From Frateuria aurantia DSM 6220 (GTDB taxonomy: Bacteria > Pseudomonadota > Gammaproteobacteria > Xanthomonadales > Rhodanobacteraceae), in assembly GCF_000242255.2 (NCBI RefSeq), contig NC_017033.1, forward strand, positions 2,367,110 to 2,431,109: 64,000 nt of DNA. Reading direction: 5' to 3'. The translations under genes were made by a program, and so were the position numbers. Positions 52,346 through 60,496 of this stretch are shown in pieces. Under the pieces are notes generated by a model, which saw only the letters and a program-made list of their open reading frames with translations, had not been told where the DNA came from and searched no databases. Numbering within the stretch: the stretch's first letter is position 1; every line of letters starts with the position of its first letter.

Positions 52346-54787
52346 ATGAGCACACCTCCTCTGCACAACAAGCGTTGGCCTCGCTTGTCCGGTGCGCTGT
52401 TTCTGCTGGTGGGATTGGCCACGGCCATCGCCGGCCTGTGGCTGATCCGCCTGGGCGGGTCCTGGTATTACCTGCTCGCCGGTGCCGGCATCGCCCTCAG
52501 CGGTGCTCTGCTGCTGTCCGCCCGGCGCTCGGCCCTGTGGCTCTATGCACTGGTCCTGCTGGCCAGCACGGTCTGGGCCGTGGCTGAAGTGAAACTGGAC
52601 TGGTGGCAGCTGCTGCCACGACTGGATATCTGGTTCCTGCTGGGGCTGCTGCTGCTGTTGCCAATGGTCCAGCGCGGACTGCCGGGCAAGGGCGGCCGGG
52701 CACCGCTGGGCTTGAGCCTGGCCGTCATCGCCGGTGTCGGCATCGTGTCCCAGTTCAAGGACTATCACGACATCCATGCCACCATCGATGATGCCGGCAG
52801 TCAGGTCGGCAGCCCCGCGCCCGGCAGCAACGGCAAGGACTGGACAGCCTTCGGCAGCAACGGTTACGGCGACCGCTACGCCCCCGCCAGCCAGATCACC
52901 CCTGAAAACGTGGCCAAGCTGCAGCCGGCATGGACCTACCATACCGGTGATTTCAAGGGGCCCGATGATCCGGTGGAGATCGCCAACGAGGTGACCCCAC
53001 TCAAGGTCAACGGCAAGCTCTATATCTGCACGCCGCACAATATCGTGATCGCGCTGGACCCCGACACCGGCAAGGAGCTGTGGCGACATGATCCCAAGAT
53101 CAATCGTGATGCCAAGAGCTACCAGCACATGATCTGTCGTGGCGTGTCCTATTGGGATGCCGCCGCCGATACGGCGGGAGCCCCGGCGGCAGCCACCAGC
53201 ACCGGTGTGCCACCCGCTGCGGATACCCATGCACCGATCGCCGTCGGCGAATGCCCGCGCCGCATCTTTGCCACGACCATGGATGCCACCGTGATCGCCC
53301 TGGATGCCGATACCGGCAAACTGTGCGAAAGCTTCGGCGACCACGGCGTGATCGGGCTGTATCACGGCATGGGCATGACCAAACGAGGTTTCCTGATGCC
53401 GACCTCGCCCGTTGCCGTCTCGCGCCACGTGCTGGTGGTCGCGGCCAGTGTCACCGACAACTATTCCAACGATGAACCTTCGGGCGTCATCCGCGGTTAT
53501 GACACGGTGACCGGCAAGCTGTTGTGGGCCTGGGATCCGGCGCGTCCGGACCAGAGCGCCCCGCTGAAGGATGGCGAACATTACGTCAACAACTCGCCCA
53601 ATTCCTGGGGTGTTTCCAGCGTCGACGAAAAGCTGGGCCTGGCCTATATTCCGATGGGCAATCAGACCCCGGATACCTGGGGCGGTGACCGGATTCCCGA
53701 GGCGGAGAAGTACAACAGCGCCATCGTCGCCCTGGATCTGGCCACCGGCAAGGTCCGCTGGGTCTACCAGACCGTGCATCACGATATCTGGGACATGGAT
53801 ATCGGCGGTCAGCCCAGTCTGGTCGACCTGGATCGTGACGGCGGCAAGGTCCCGGCCCTGATCGCCACCACCAAGCGTGGCGACATCTATGTGCTGAACC
53901 GGGCGACCGGCCAGCTGCTGGTGCCGGCGCCGGAAAAACCGGTGCCTACCGACAACCCCGCTCCCGGTGACAAGCTGTCGCCGACCCAGCCTTTCTCGGC
54001 CCTGAGCTATCTGCCCAAGGACCCGATCAAGGAAGCCGATATGTGGGGTACCACGCCTTTTGATCAGCTGGCTTGCCGGATCATCTTCCGACAACACCGC
54101 TACGAAGGCCCCTTCACTCCGCAGACCGTGGATGACGGCAAGGGCCCGATCAAGGGTGCCCTGATCTCGCCCGGACCGCTGGGCATCTTCGAATGGGGCG
54201 GCGCCGCCATCGATCCGGTCCGCCAGGTCATGCTGCTGAACCCCAATTTCATGGGCTTCCTGGAACGACTGGTGCCCCGTGCGCAGGCCAATGCGGACAC
54301 CGCCGGTGGCAACGAAATGGGCCTGCAGCCGCAGTACGGCACCCCCTACGCGGTGGAAATCAAGGCCTTCCTGTCTCCCTTGGGCTTCCCCTGCCAGGCA
54401 CCGCCGTGGGGTTATGTCGCCGCAGTCGATCTGAAGACCATGAAGAAGAGCTGGATGCTGAAGAACGGCACTACCCGCGACAGTGCACCGGTTCCGATTG
54501 CCTTGCCGCTGGGCGTACCCAGCCTTGGCGGGATGGTGACCACCGGCGGTGGCGTGGCCTTCCTTGGCGCGACCCTGGACTACTATCTGCGCGCCTATGA
54601 CATCCGCAACGGCAAGGTGCTGTGGAAGGGGCGTCTGCCGGCCGGTGGCCAGGCCAATCCGATGAGCTATGTCTCGGACAAGACCGGCCGCCAGTACGTG
54701 GTGATCATGGCCGGTGGCCATGGCTCGCTTGGCACCAGGATGGGGGACACACTGGAAGCCTTCGCGCTGCCGGAAGACAGCAAGTAA
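52346..54787 (+). CDS. Membrane-bound PQQ-dependent glucose/polyol dehydrogenase (copy 2)
   Basis: This 813-residue paralogue of copy 1 has the same plan: five N-terminal helices (LSGALFLLVGLATAIAGLWL onward), then a PQQ propeller with KLYICTPHNIVIALD, NSPNSWGVSSVDEKLGLAYI, TVHHDIWDMDIGGQP and GYVAAVDLKTMKKSW. It differs in the loop insertions (TAGAPAAATSTGVPPAADTH, GPIKGALISPGPLGIFEWGG). Catalytic and PQQ residues look intact, so it should be active, perhaps on another sugar or polyol. The ATG at 52346 has only a weak ribosome site. A strong terminator follows. Confidence 0.92.
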   Translation: MSTPPLHNKRWPRLSGALFLLVGLATAIAGLWLIRLGGSWYYLLAGAGIALSGALLLSARRSALWLYALVLLASTVWAVAEVKLDWWQLLPRLDIWFLLGLLLLLPMVQRGLPGKGGRAPLGLSLAVIAGVGIVSQFKDYHDIHATIDDAGSQVGSPAPGSNGKDWTAFGSNGYGDRYAPASQITPENVAKLQPAWTYHTGDFKGPDDPVEIANEVTPLKVNGKLYICTPHNIVIALDPDTGKELWRHDPKINRDAKSYQHMICRGVSYWDAAADTAGAPAAATSTGVPPAADTHAPIAVGECPRRIFATTMDATVIALDADTGKLCESFGDHGVIGLYHGMGMTKRGFLMPTSPVAVSRHVLVVAASVTDNYSNDEPSGVIRGYDTVTGKLLWAWDPARPDQSAPLKDGEHYVNNSPNSWGVSSVDEKLGLAYIPMGNQTPDTWGGDRIPEAEKYNSAIVALDLATGKVRWVYQTVHHDIWDMDIGGQPSLVDLDRDGGKVPALIATTKRGDIYVLNRATGQLLVPAPEKPVPTDNPAPGDKLSPTQPFSALSYLPKDPIKEADMWGTTPFDQLACRIIFRQHRYEGPFTPQTVDDGKGPIKGALISPGPLGIFEWGGAAIDPVRQVMLLNPNFMGFLERLVPRAQANADTAGGNEMGLQPQYGTPYAVEIKAFLSPLGFPCQAPPWGYVAAVDLKTMKKSWMLKNGTTRDSAPVPIALPLGVPSLGGMVTTGGGVAFLGATLDYYLRAYDIRNGKVLWKGRLPAGGQANPMSYVSDKTGRQYVVIMAGGHGSLGTRMGDTLEAFALPEDSK

Positions 54788-54805
54788 CCGATCCCCCGGT
54801 CGGTT

Positions 54806-54831
54806 GGCGGCGGGACTTCCCGCCGCCTTTT
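54806..54831 (+). terminator. Intrinsic terminator after dehydrogenase copy 2
   Basis: GGCGGCGGG-ACTT-CCCGCCGCC followed by TTTT lies 19 bases past the stop. Confidence 0.93.
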
Positions 54832-54832
54832 C

Positions 54833-54861
54833 AAGCCTCCGCCATCGACGGAGGCTTGTTT
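54833..54861. terminator. Second hairpin, probably bidirectional
   Basis: AAGCCTCCG pairs with CGGAGGCTT (54849-54857) over a 7-base loop, followed by GTTTG on the plus side. It sits between convergent genes and may also serve the minus-strand MDR fragment. Confidence 0.65.
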
Positions 54862-54907
54862 GCATCACGAGGATGCTCGCCCCGCCAGCGCAGACCATCT
54901 GGCGACA

Positions 54908-55675
54908 TCAGGCCACCAGTACGGCCTTGGCGCCGCCGACAGACGTATAACGAAGCGCTGCCTCGATGTGTTCAAAGTCGAACGCCTGTCCGATACGCGT
55001 TCTGAACAAGGGGTTGGCGATCAAGGTTTCGATATTCCGCAGTGCCGCCGCCAGCCGCGTCGGGTCCTTCACGGTTGCGCTTTCGAAATTGCTGAACCGC
55101 TGCATCGTCAGATGTCTGGACATGAACAGCATGACGGGAATCGACACCGGCGCCGGACCGCCGAGAAAACCGAAGAAATAGAAATTCGAATGGTGAGGCA
55201 CCAGCGGCGCCAGACGACTGGCAAGCTCACCGCCGACGCCATCGAAAATGGCGGTGGCCTTCAGGCTCTGGCTGAGGCTGGCGAAGTCGCGGTCAAAGTT
55301 TTCGTCGGCGGTTGAAAGCACATGCCTGGCACCCAGCTTCAGCAGTTCGCCGCGCGCTTCGGCCGAGCGGGCAAGCAACAAGGCGGGTATGCCTTTGGCC
55401 TGCGCCAATGCCAGCAACGCGCGTCCCGTGCCCGCGCTGCCGGCCGTGACGACAACGGCCTCGTGCCCGGCTTCACGCAGCTGCTCCAGAAAGGCGAAAG
55501 CCGTGATGGCATTCACCAGCGAACCGCAATAATCCCTTGCAGTCACGGCATCGGGCAGGATCACGCAGGCATTCGGCGGAACAATGACCTGCTCGGACCA
55601 CAGTCCCAACATATCCGGGATATGGACCAGCGAGCGATAGATGGCGACCTGCCGGCCGAGATTCGGCAATGCCCA
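54908..55675 (-). pseudogene. MDR (zinc-type alcohol/quinone) oxidoreductase, 5'-truncated
   Basis: About 250 codons are in frame: GRQVAIYRSLVHIPDMLG, SEQVIVPPNACVILPDAVTA, the NAD(P) Rossmann stretch AVVVTAGSAGTGRALLALAQ, LLKLGARHVLSTADENF, AIFDGVGGELASRLAPL, and the C-terminal FDFEHIEAALRYTSVGGAKA. The N-terminal 80-100 residues of the GroES-like domain are missing. Upstream the frame runs into the neighbouring gene in a different frame, with no start codon. It looks like a deletion remnant. Confidence 0.75.
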
Positions 55676-57017
55676 GCTCGGTCCACATCCAGCCGAAATC
55701 GTAGGCGGCCATCGCCGCTTGCGTCCGGCCGGCGTTGGCGGTGCCATTTTCAAGATACTTGAGCCACTCCACCAGTTGACGACGGCCGCCGGCCGTACGC
55801 GCCGCCTGGCATGGTGTCTGGTCGCCCAACGCAGGAATCTCCTCATCAAGAATCTGCTGATAATGCCGGTGCAGGGCCTCCGACAAGAACTGAAGCTCTT
55901 CCTCGGGAGACAGACCGGACGGCTCACGATGGCCGGAAGGCCCCGGATGAGCCGCGTGTTCGGCCAGCAACTGCTCCGGGGTCATGATCTGTGCCAACGG
56001 CATGCCGACCAGGTCACCCAGCGCGGCGGCGAGCATGGCCTGGCCGCGCGCCGCCCGTTGCTCCGAATTGACCTGCAAGCGCAGCTTGCGTCCGGCGAGT
56101 TCCACGGTCCCCAGCACCGGAACCCCGTCAGCCATCTCGCTGCTCATGGAAAAGCCGCTGCCCCGACGAGGCTTGCCGCCGTCTGCCCCGAATCGCAGCC
56201 AGTTCCAGAACGATGGCCCCGCCGCCCGCAGTTCGGGCCAGACATCCAAAGCCTTGGCCACGGTGCTCTGGGTCACGCCTTTTGCCAACGGATAACGGAT
56301 GTCATGGAACACCAGCTCTTCGTCGTCATGATTGATCAACTGCGTCAGATCCAGCGCGCCCTCGGCATCCAGCAATTCCTGCGTCAACCACGCCTGGGTG
56401 AACAACGGGGCCAACGGCTGCAGGGTCTCGGTATCCAGTCGCGGGAACTGGCTTTTGCCGCGCCGACGGCGAAGTGCCTTGCGCAGCGCATCCGCCAATA
56501 CCTCGCAAGCGTCCATGGAATAGGCCAGCAATCCCCCCGCGAGCACGGTCTCCCGCTCAAGCGGCACCAACCGGACCGCGATGCGATCCCATGGCTGCAA
56601 GGCCTTGGTCGCCGATACCTCATGCACCAGCACGGGCTCGCCCTTGCGCAGCAAGTCCCGCACCATCATGCTGGTACCGGGAACGATGTCGGAAACTTCA
56701 TACAGACTCATCGTCGACGCGCGCAGCGCCGTCATATAGGCCCGATGTCGCGGCAGCTCGCTCCACCCACGGCGCTTCAGATAGACCTCGACAAAATTGC
56801 GGCCGCCCTCATCGTTCCGGGTCAGAAAATCCTCGAAGGCGCAGCCCCACAACGTCATGGCCGTGCCTGGACCGATCAGTTCGTCGAGTTCGTCCAGGCC
56901 CAGATCATCCAGCTCGAAAAGCGGCTGCAAATGATCTTCCAGAACCCTTCCGAAGCGATGGTCCCAATCATCCTGCTTGAGATATCGAATCAATCCGGCG
57001 AGGTCATGCGATGACAT
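55473..57017 (-). CDS. Unrecognised protein fused at its C-terminus to out-of-frame MDR sequence
   Basis: This 514-codon frame starts MSSHDLAGLIRYLKQDDWDH. Features are an acidic LDDLGLDELDELIG, YMTALRASTMSLYEVSDIVP, and near the end IPALGDQTPCQAARTAGGRR, a segment also seen in SEC-C-associated proteins. No catalytic motif was recognised. After MAAYDFGWMWTELGI the frame reads out-of-frame MDR gene sequence for about 60 codons, so the natural stop was lost in the deletion that also truncated the MDR gene. The junction is near 55665. Confidence 0.6.
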   Translation of the reverse strand: MSSHDLAGLIRYLKQDDWDHRFGRVLEDHLQPLFELDDLGLDELDELIGPGTAMTLWGCAFEDFLTRNDEGGRNFVEVYLKRRGWSELPRHRAYMTALRASTMSLYEVSDIVPGTSMMVRDLLRKGEPVLVHEVSATKALQPWDRIAVRLVPLERETVLAGGLLAYSMDACEVLADALRKALRRRRGKSQFPRLDTETLQPLAPLFTQAWLTQELLDAEGALDLTQLINHDDEELVFHDIRYPLAKGVTQSTVAKALDVWPELRAAGPSFWNWLRFGADGGKPRRGSGFSMSSEMADGVPVLGTVELAGRKLRLQVNSEQRAARGQAMLAAALGDLVGMPLAQIMTPEQLLAEHAAHPGPSGHREPSGLSPEEELQFLSEALHRHYQQILDEEIPALGDQTPCQAARTAGGRRQLVEWLKYLENGTANAGRTQAAMAAYDFGWMWTELGIAESRPAGRHLSLAGPYPGYVGTVVRAGHCSAECLRDPARCRDCKGLLRFAGECHHGFRLSGAAA

Positions 57018-57171
57018 GAGTCTGTATACCTGCGTCACTTGATAAATGACTGTCGAGCCTGGCAGGGTCTGCAAGCTGATTCGCCGATTTGATGAGCGTC
57101 AGGCTGTTCATGTGGCTGCCAGGACGAACCGCCGCTCGCTCCCATGAAGGCATGCCCGTCTGATAAGGCCG

Positions 57172-57807
57172 TCAGACCACCCGCACCCAGCGCCAGCCCA
57201 GCGCCACGGTGATCAGCATGATCGTCATCGCGGCCACCATATGCATGGCGAAGTCGAGCGGACTCATGGCATCGCCATGACAGAGCCACAGCAAGGCCAT
57301 GGTGACAAAAGCAATGCCCGCCCCCGCCAATGACAGCGATCGACCCGGCCGCAGGCTGCGGCTGCGGCGTAGATACGCCACCGCCAGAATGATCATCGGC
57401 ATGCCGGCCGCCAGCATGAAACGGAAGCAATAACGCCCTTCCCTGCCCAGCACGCCGACCGAAGCCGGCGCCTTGACCATCAAGGCCGTATTGATGGCCA
57501 ACCACAACAGCAGGGGCACGGCAAACCAGGGCCAGGCCGGCGCGCGCCGTCCGGCAATGCTGGTATCCAGCGCGGTGCCCAGCAGCAACAGGCCGATCAC
57601 CAATGACACGCCGGCATCGGCCAGTTCCCAGCCCGCGCCCGGCGCCATCGGATCCAGCGTCGAGTGCTTCAATCCCAAGGCCATCAACGAGCCGCTGGTC
57701 AGTGCCATCAACGCCCAACCCGCCAGCCGACGCCAGGTCGGCGCCAGTGGCCGGCCGGCCCGCAGCTGCTGGCTGAGTGCATCGATCAATACGTCATGTC
57801 TATTCAT
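57172..57807 (-). CDS. nrsF: NrsF (DUF1109) membrane anti-sigma factor
   Basis: This 211-residue protein has six membrane helices and fits DUF1109. It includes two cysteines (GRYCFRF and LWLCHGD), as described for the Caulobacter NrsF that holds SigF at the membrane until metal or redox stress releases it. It overlaps the sigma gene by eight bases. The pairing with an ECF sigma and redox genes supports the call. Confidence 0.87.
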   Translation of the reverse strand: MNRHDVLIDALSQQLRAGRPLAPTWRRLAGWALMALTSGSLMALGLKHSTLDPMAPGAGWELADAGVSLVIGLLLLGTALDTSIAGRRAPAWPWFAVPLLLWLAINTALMVKAPASVGVLGREGRYCFRFMLAAGMPMIILAVAYLRRSRSLRPGRSLSLAGAGIAFVTMALLWLCHGDAMSPLDFAMHMVAAMTIMLITVALGWRWVRVV

Positions 57808-58420
57808 GGGGCGTGCCCGTCATGTGCTTCAGATTTTGCAAGGCCCGATACAGAATGGACTTGACCGCCGACAGGGACAGCCGCGAGGTACGGGCCGCAT
57901 CGGACAGGCTCAGTTGCTCCAGATGCACCATCTCGACCAGCCGGCGCTGTCGCGGAGACAGGCGGTGCAGCAACTGCCTGACCTCCTGACGTTGCTCCAG
58001 CGCCCGCAGTCCATGCTCGGCCTGCAGGTCGGGATGCTGCTCGACACCGTGAACCTCCTCCACTTCCCAGCGGGCACGCCGGCCCCATCGCCGCAGCGCA
58101 TCGACGGCGCGGGCCTGCACGATGGCACTCAGCCAAGGCAGGAAAGGACGCTGCGGATCAAAGGTGTGGCGGACCTGATGCAGACTGATCAGCACATCCT
58201 GGGTCACGTCCTCCACGGTTGCCGGATCGAAAATCCGCTTGGCCACCAACCGGCGGATCACCGGCACCAGTTCGCGCAGCAGGCGATGGTAGGCCGCGGC
58301 ATCACCGAGCTGCGCCGCCTGCATCAAGCCAGCCCAGACCTCGGCCGCCGCATCCTTGCCCGAGGGGCTGGCGGATGCGGCGTCAGGGTCTGCATGACTG
58401 TCGTCAAGCCGGGCGATCAC
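57800..58420 (-). CDS. ECF RNA polymerase sigma factor, SigF-like
   Basis: This 206-residue protein has region 2 (RLVAKRIFDPATVEDVTQDV, LPWLSAIVQARAVDALRRWG) and region 4 (LHRLSPRQRRLVEMVHLEQL, SLSDAARTSRLSLSAVKSIL). It is read from a GTG with an AGGA site seven bases upstream; no in-frame ATG fits. The DUF1109 partner places it with the Caulobacter SigF type, which answers heavy metals and oxidants. It overlaps the upstream dsbD-like gene by 17 bases. Confidence 0.9.
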   Translation of the reverse strand: MIARLDDSHADPDAASASPSGKDAAAEVWAGLMQAAQLGDAAAYHRLLRELVPVIRRLVAKRIFDPATVEDVTQDVLISLHQVRHTFDPQRPFLPWLSAIVQARAVDALRRWGRRARWEVEEVHGVEQHPDLQAEHGLRALEQRQEVRQLLHRLSPRQRRLVEMVHLEQLSLSDAARTSRLSLSAVKSILYRALQNLKHMTGTPHE

Positions 58421-59711
58421 TCATCGTCCTAGTCGCGGAGGCCTCTTCCAGCACCTGGATCACCATGCCGGGACTCAGCAGCTGCGGCAGCAGGCGAGGC
58501 TTGCCGCCATCAGCGGGATAGACCACATACACCGGCAGACCTCCACGCCCCAACTGGGCCATCGCCTCGTCAACAGCCGGATCGTAACGGGTCGAGTCCG
58601 CCTGCAGATAGAGGGTGCCTGTGCGCTGCAAGGCCGAGCGTACCGCCTTTGTCGCCAGAGCTCCGTGCTCGTTGACCTGACAGGTGATGCACCAGGAAGC
58701 CGTGAAAGCCAGCAGCACCGGCTGGTGCCGGGTTCGTGCCGCCGCCAGTACCGCCGGTGACCATGCTTGAGGAGACGCCGATACGGCCGGCTCGGCCACC
58801 ATGGTCGCCGTTGCCTTGATGGCCGGCTGGACGGCAGATACGGCCGTCGCAGGCATCGCCGCCGCTGACATGGGCTGCAGACCGAACAGGGGCCAGGCCA
58901 CCATGACCAGGATCAACGCCGCCATCCCGTGTACGGGCAGATGGCGACGTCCCAGCAGCTGCCGGCGCTGACCGATGCCATGAAGCCAGGCGGCAAATCC
59001 AAGCCCGATCGCCGCCGCCAGGACCAGGCCCAAGGCGTGATGACCTGCCTGCGCCTCCAGCACCCAGGCAAGCCAGGCGGCCGCCCCGTACATCGGGAAA
59101 GCCAGACCATGCTTGAGCGTCTCCATCCAGGCGCCTGGCCGAGGCAGCCAGCGCCCCAGCACCGGAAATACCGAGATGGCCGTCACCGGCAAGGCGAATC
59201 CCAGGGCCAGAGCCATGAAAATGGCCAGGCCGACCCAGGACGGCTGAGTCAGCGCATAACCCACCGCACCGGCCATAAAAGGCCCGGTGCACGGGGTGGC
59301 GACCACGATGGCCAGCGCTCCGCTCAGGGCCGAGGCCAGCATGCCGCCCTGCGCCGGCTCCAGCCGCCCCAGCCGCTGTGCGCCCATACCGAACTCGAAC
59401 ACGCCGCTCAGATTCAGTCCGGCAGCCAGCATCACCAGCATCAGACCGGCCACCAGCGGTGGCGACTGCAGCTGGAAACCCCAGCCCACCGTGGTGCCGC
59501 CTGCCCGGATCGCGATCAGCACGCCGGCCAGCAGCAGCATGGTCAGCATCACCCCGGCCAGAAAAGCGACCCCTTCCCTGCGCGCGGCCGCGGAATCCTG
59601 CTGATGACGGACCAGGCCCATGATCTTGATCGAGACGATGGGCAGCACACAGGGCATGCCATTCAGAATCAGGCCGCCCAGAAGAGCCGCCGCCATCACG
59701 GAGAGCATCAT
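58404..59711 (-). CDS. DsbD-like thiol:disulfide interchange protein lacking the N-terminal periplasmic domain
   Basis: This 435-residue protein has about eight membrane helices with the two DsbD-beta cysteines in LNGMPCVLPIVSIKIMG and VATPCTGPFMAGAVGYA. A C-terminal thioredoxin-like domain follows, with CxxC in FTASWCITCQVNEHGA. Full DsbD and ScsB have an N-terminal alpha domain; here the protein starts at the first helix (MMLSVMAAALLGGLIL). It would carry reducing power to the periplasm, perhaps to the peroxiredoxin encoded just upstream. The start at 59711 has only a weak ribosome site. Confidence 0.85.
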   Translation of the reverse strand: MMLSVMAAALLGGLILNGMPCVLPIVSIKIMGLVRHQQDSAAARREGVAFLAGVMLTMLLLAGVLIAIRAGGTTVGWGFQLQSPPLVAGLMLVMLAAGLNLSGVFEFGMGAQRLGRLEPAQGGMLASALSGALAIVVATPCTGPFMAGAVGYALTQPSWVGLAIFMALALGFALPVTAISVFPVLGRWLPRPGAWMETLKHGLAFPMYGAAAWLAWVLEAQAGHHALGLVLAAAIGLGFAAWLHGIGQRRQLLGRRHLPVHGMAALILVMVAWPLFGLQPMSAAAMPATAVSAVQPAIKATATMVAEPAVSASPQAWSPAVLAAARTRHQPVLLAFTASWCITCQVNEHGALATKAVRSALQRTGTLYLQADSTRYDPAVDEAMAQLGRGGLPVYVVYPADGGKPRLLPQLLSPGMVIQVLEEASATRTMSDRPA

Positions 59712-59754
59712 GGCACGATGCCAGACGGCCTGGCCCGATCGGCCGTCATGGCGT

Positions 59755-60324
59755 TCAATGCTGCTGCGCCCGCCAGGCCTTGACCGCATCCATGGCTTTC
59801 TGGATGTGCGCATCCGGATTGCGGTCGGTATAGCTGAGCAGGATCCGGCCATCGGGAGCGATCACAAACGAGGTGCGATCCGAGAGTGTCCGGCCCTGGA
59901 CCTGGATCGTCGTGTGATAGCTCGCGGCCACTTTCGCACCCGGATCGGCGGCCACCGCGAATTTGTCACGGCACTCGACCTTGGAGAACTCGGCCACCCG
60001 GTCGATATTGCCCGCCGTCACACCGATCACGGTGGCGCCCAGCTTCTTGAACGCATCGGTGGCCTCCGCGAAGTCATGCGCCTCGATGGTGCAGCCGCTG
60101 GTAAAGGCCGCCGGGAAGAAATACAGCACCACCGGCCCCTTGCGCAGTGCCTGCTCAAGCGAAAAGCTCATCGGCTTGCCGGCCAACGCGGCCTTCACAT
60201 TGAAATCGGGTGCATGGGTACCCGCCGGCAGGGCCGCGGCCGAGCCGATCACAGGCAGAGCCAGCAGGGCACTGAACACGGCGGAGGCGGCAAGACGACG
60301 GGCGGGCTTGAGCAGATTCATCAT
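59755..60324 (-). CDS. Exported AhpC/TSA-family peroxiredoxin (PrxQ/BCP-like)
   Basis: This 189-residue protein has a signal peptide (SAVFSALLALPVIGSAAA). The peroxidatic cysteine is in FFPAAFTSGCTIEAHDF and a second cysteine in FSKVECRDKF may resolve it. It should reduce peroxides in the periplasm and would need an electron donor such as the DsbD-like protein encoded 43 bases downstream. AAGGAATCTA precedes the ATG pair. It is the first gene of the Prx-DsbD-sigma-NrsF operon. Confidence 0.9.
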   Translation of the reverse strand: MMNLLKPARRLAASAVFSALLALPVIGSAAALPAGTHAPDFNVKAALAGKPMSFSLEQALRKGPVVLYFFPAAFTSGCTIEAHDFAEATDAFKKLGATVIGVTAGNIDRVAEFSKVECRDKFAVAADPGAKVAASYHTTIQVQGRTLSDRTSFVIAPDGRILLSYTDRNPDAHIQKAMDAVKAWRAQQH

Positions 60325-60496
60325 TAGATTCCTTGGGCCGGAGAGCCGAGTATCGGCTCTGTCTTTTCTGTTTCGTCGCGATGCTGGGAAAAGTTGCGGT
60401 CGGTTCCGTGATCGCCTGCCGAGGGAACCGTGCTGTCGGATCCGGCATGGCCGGCATCAGCCCCTGAGACGGCGCGGCATGGCCCTCGTGCCTGAC

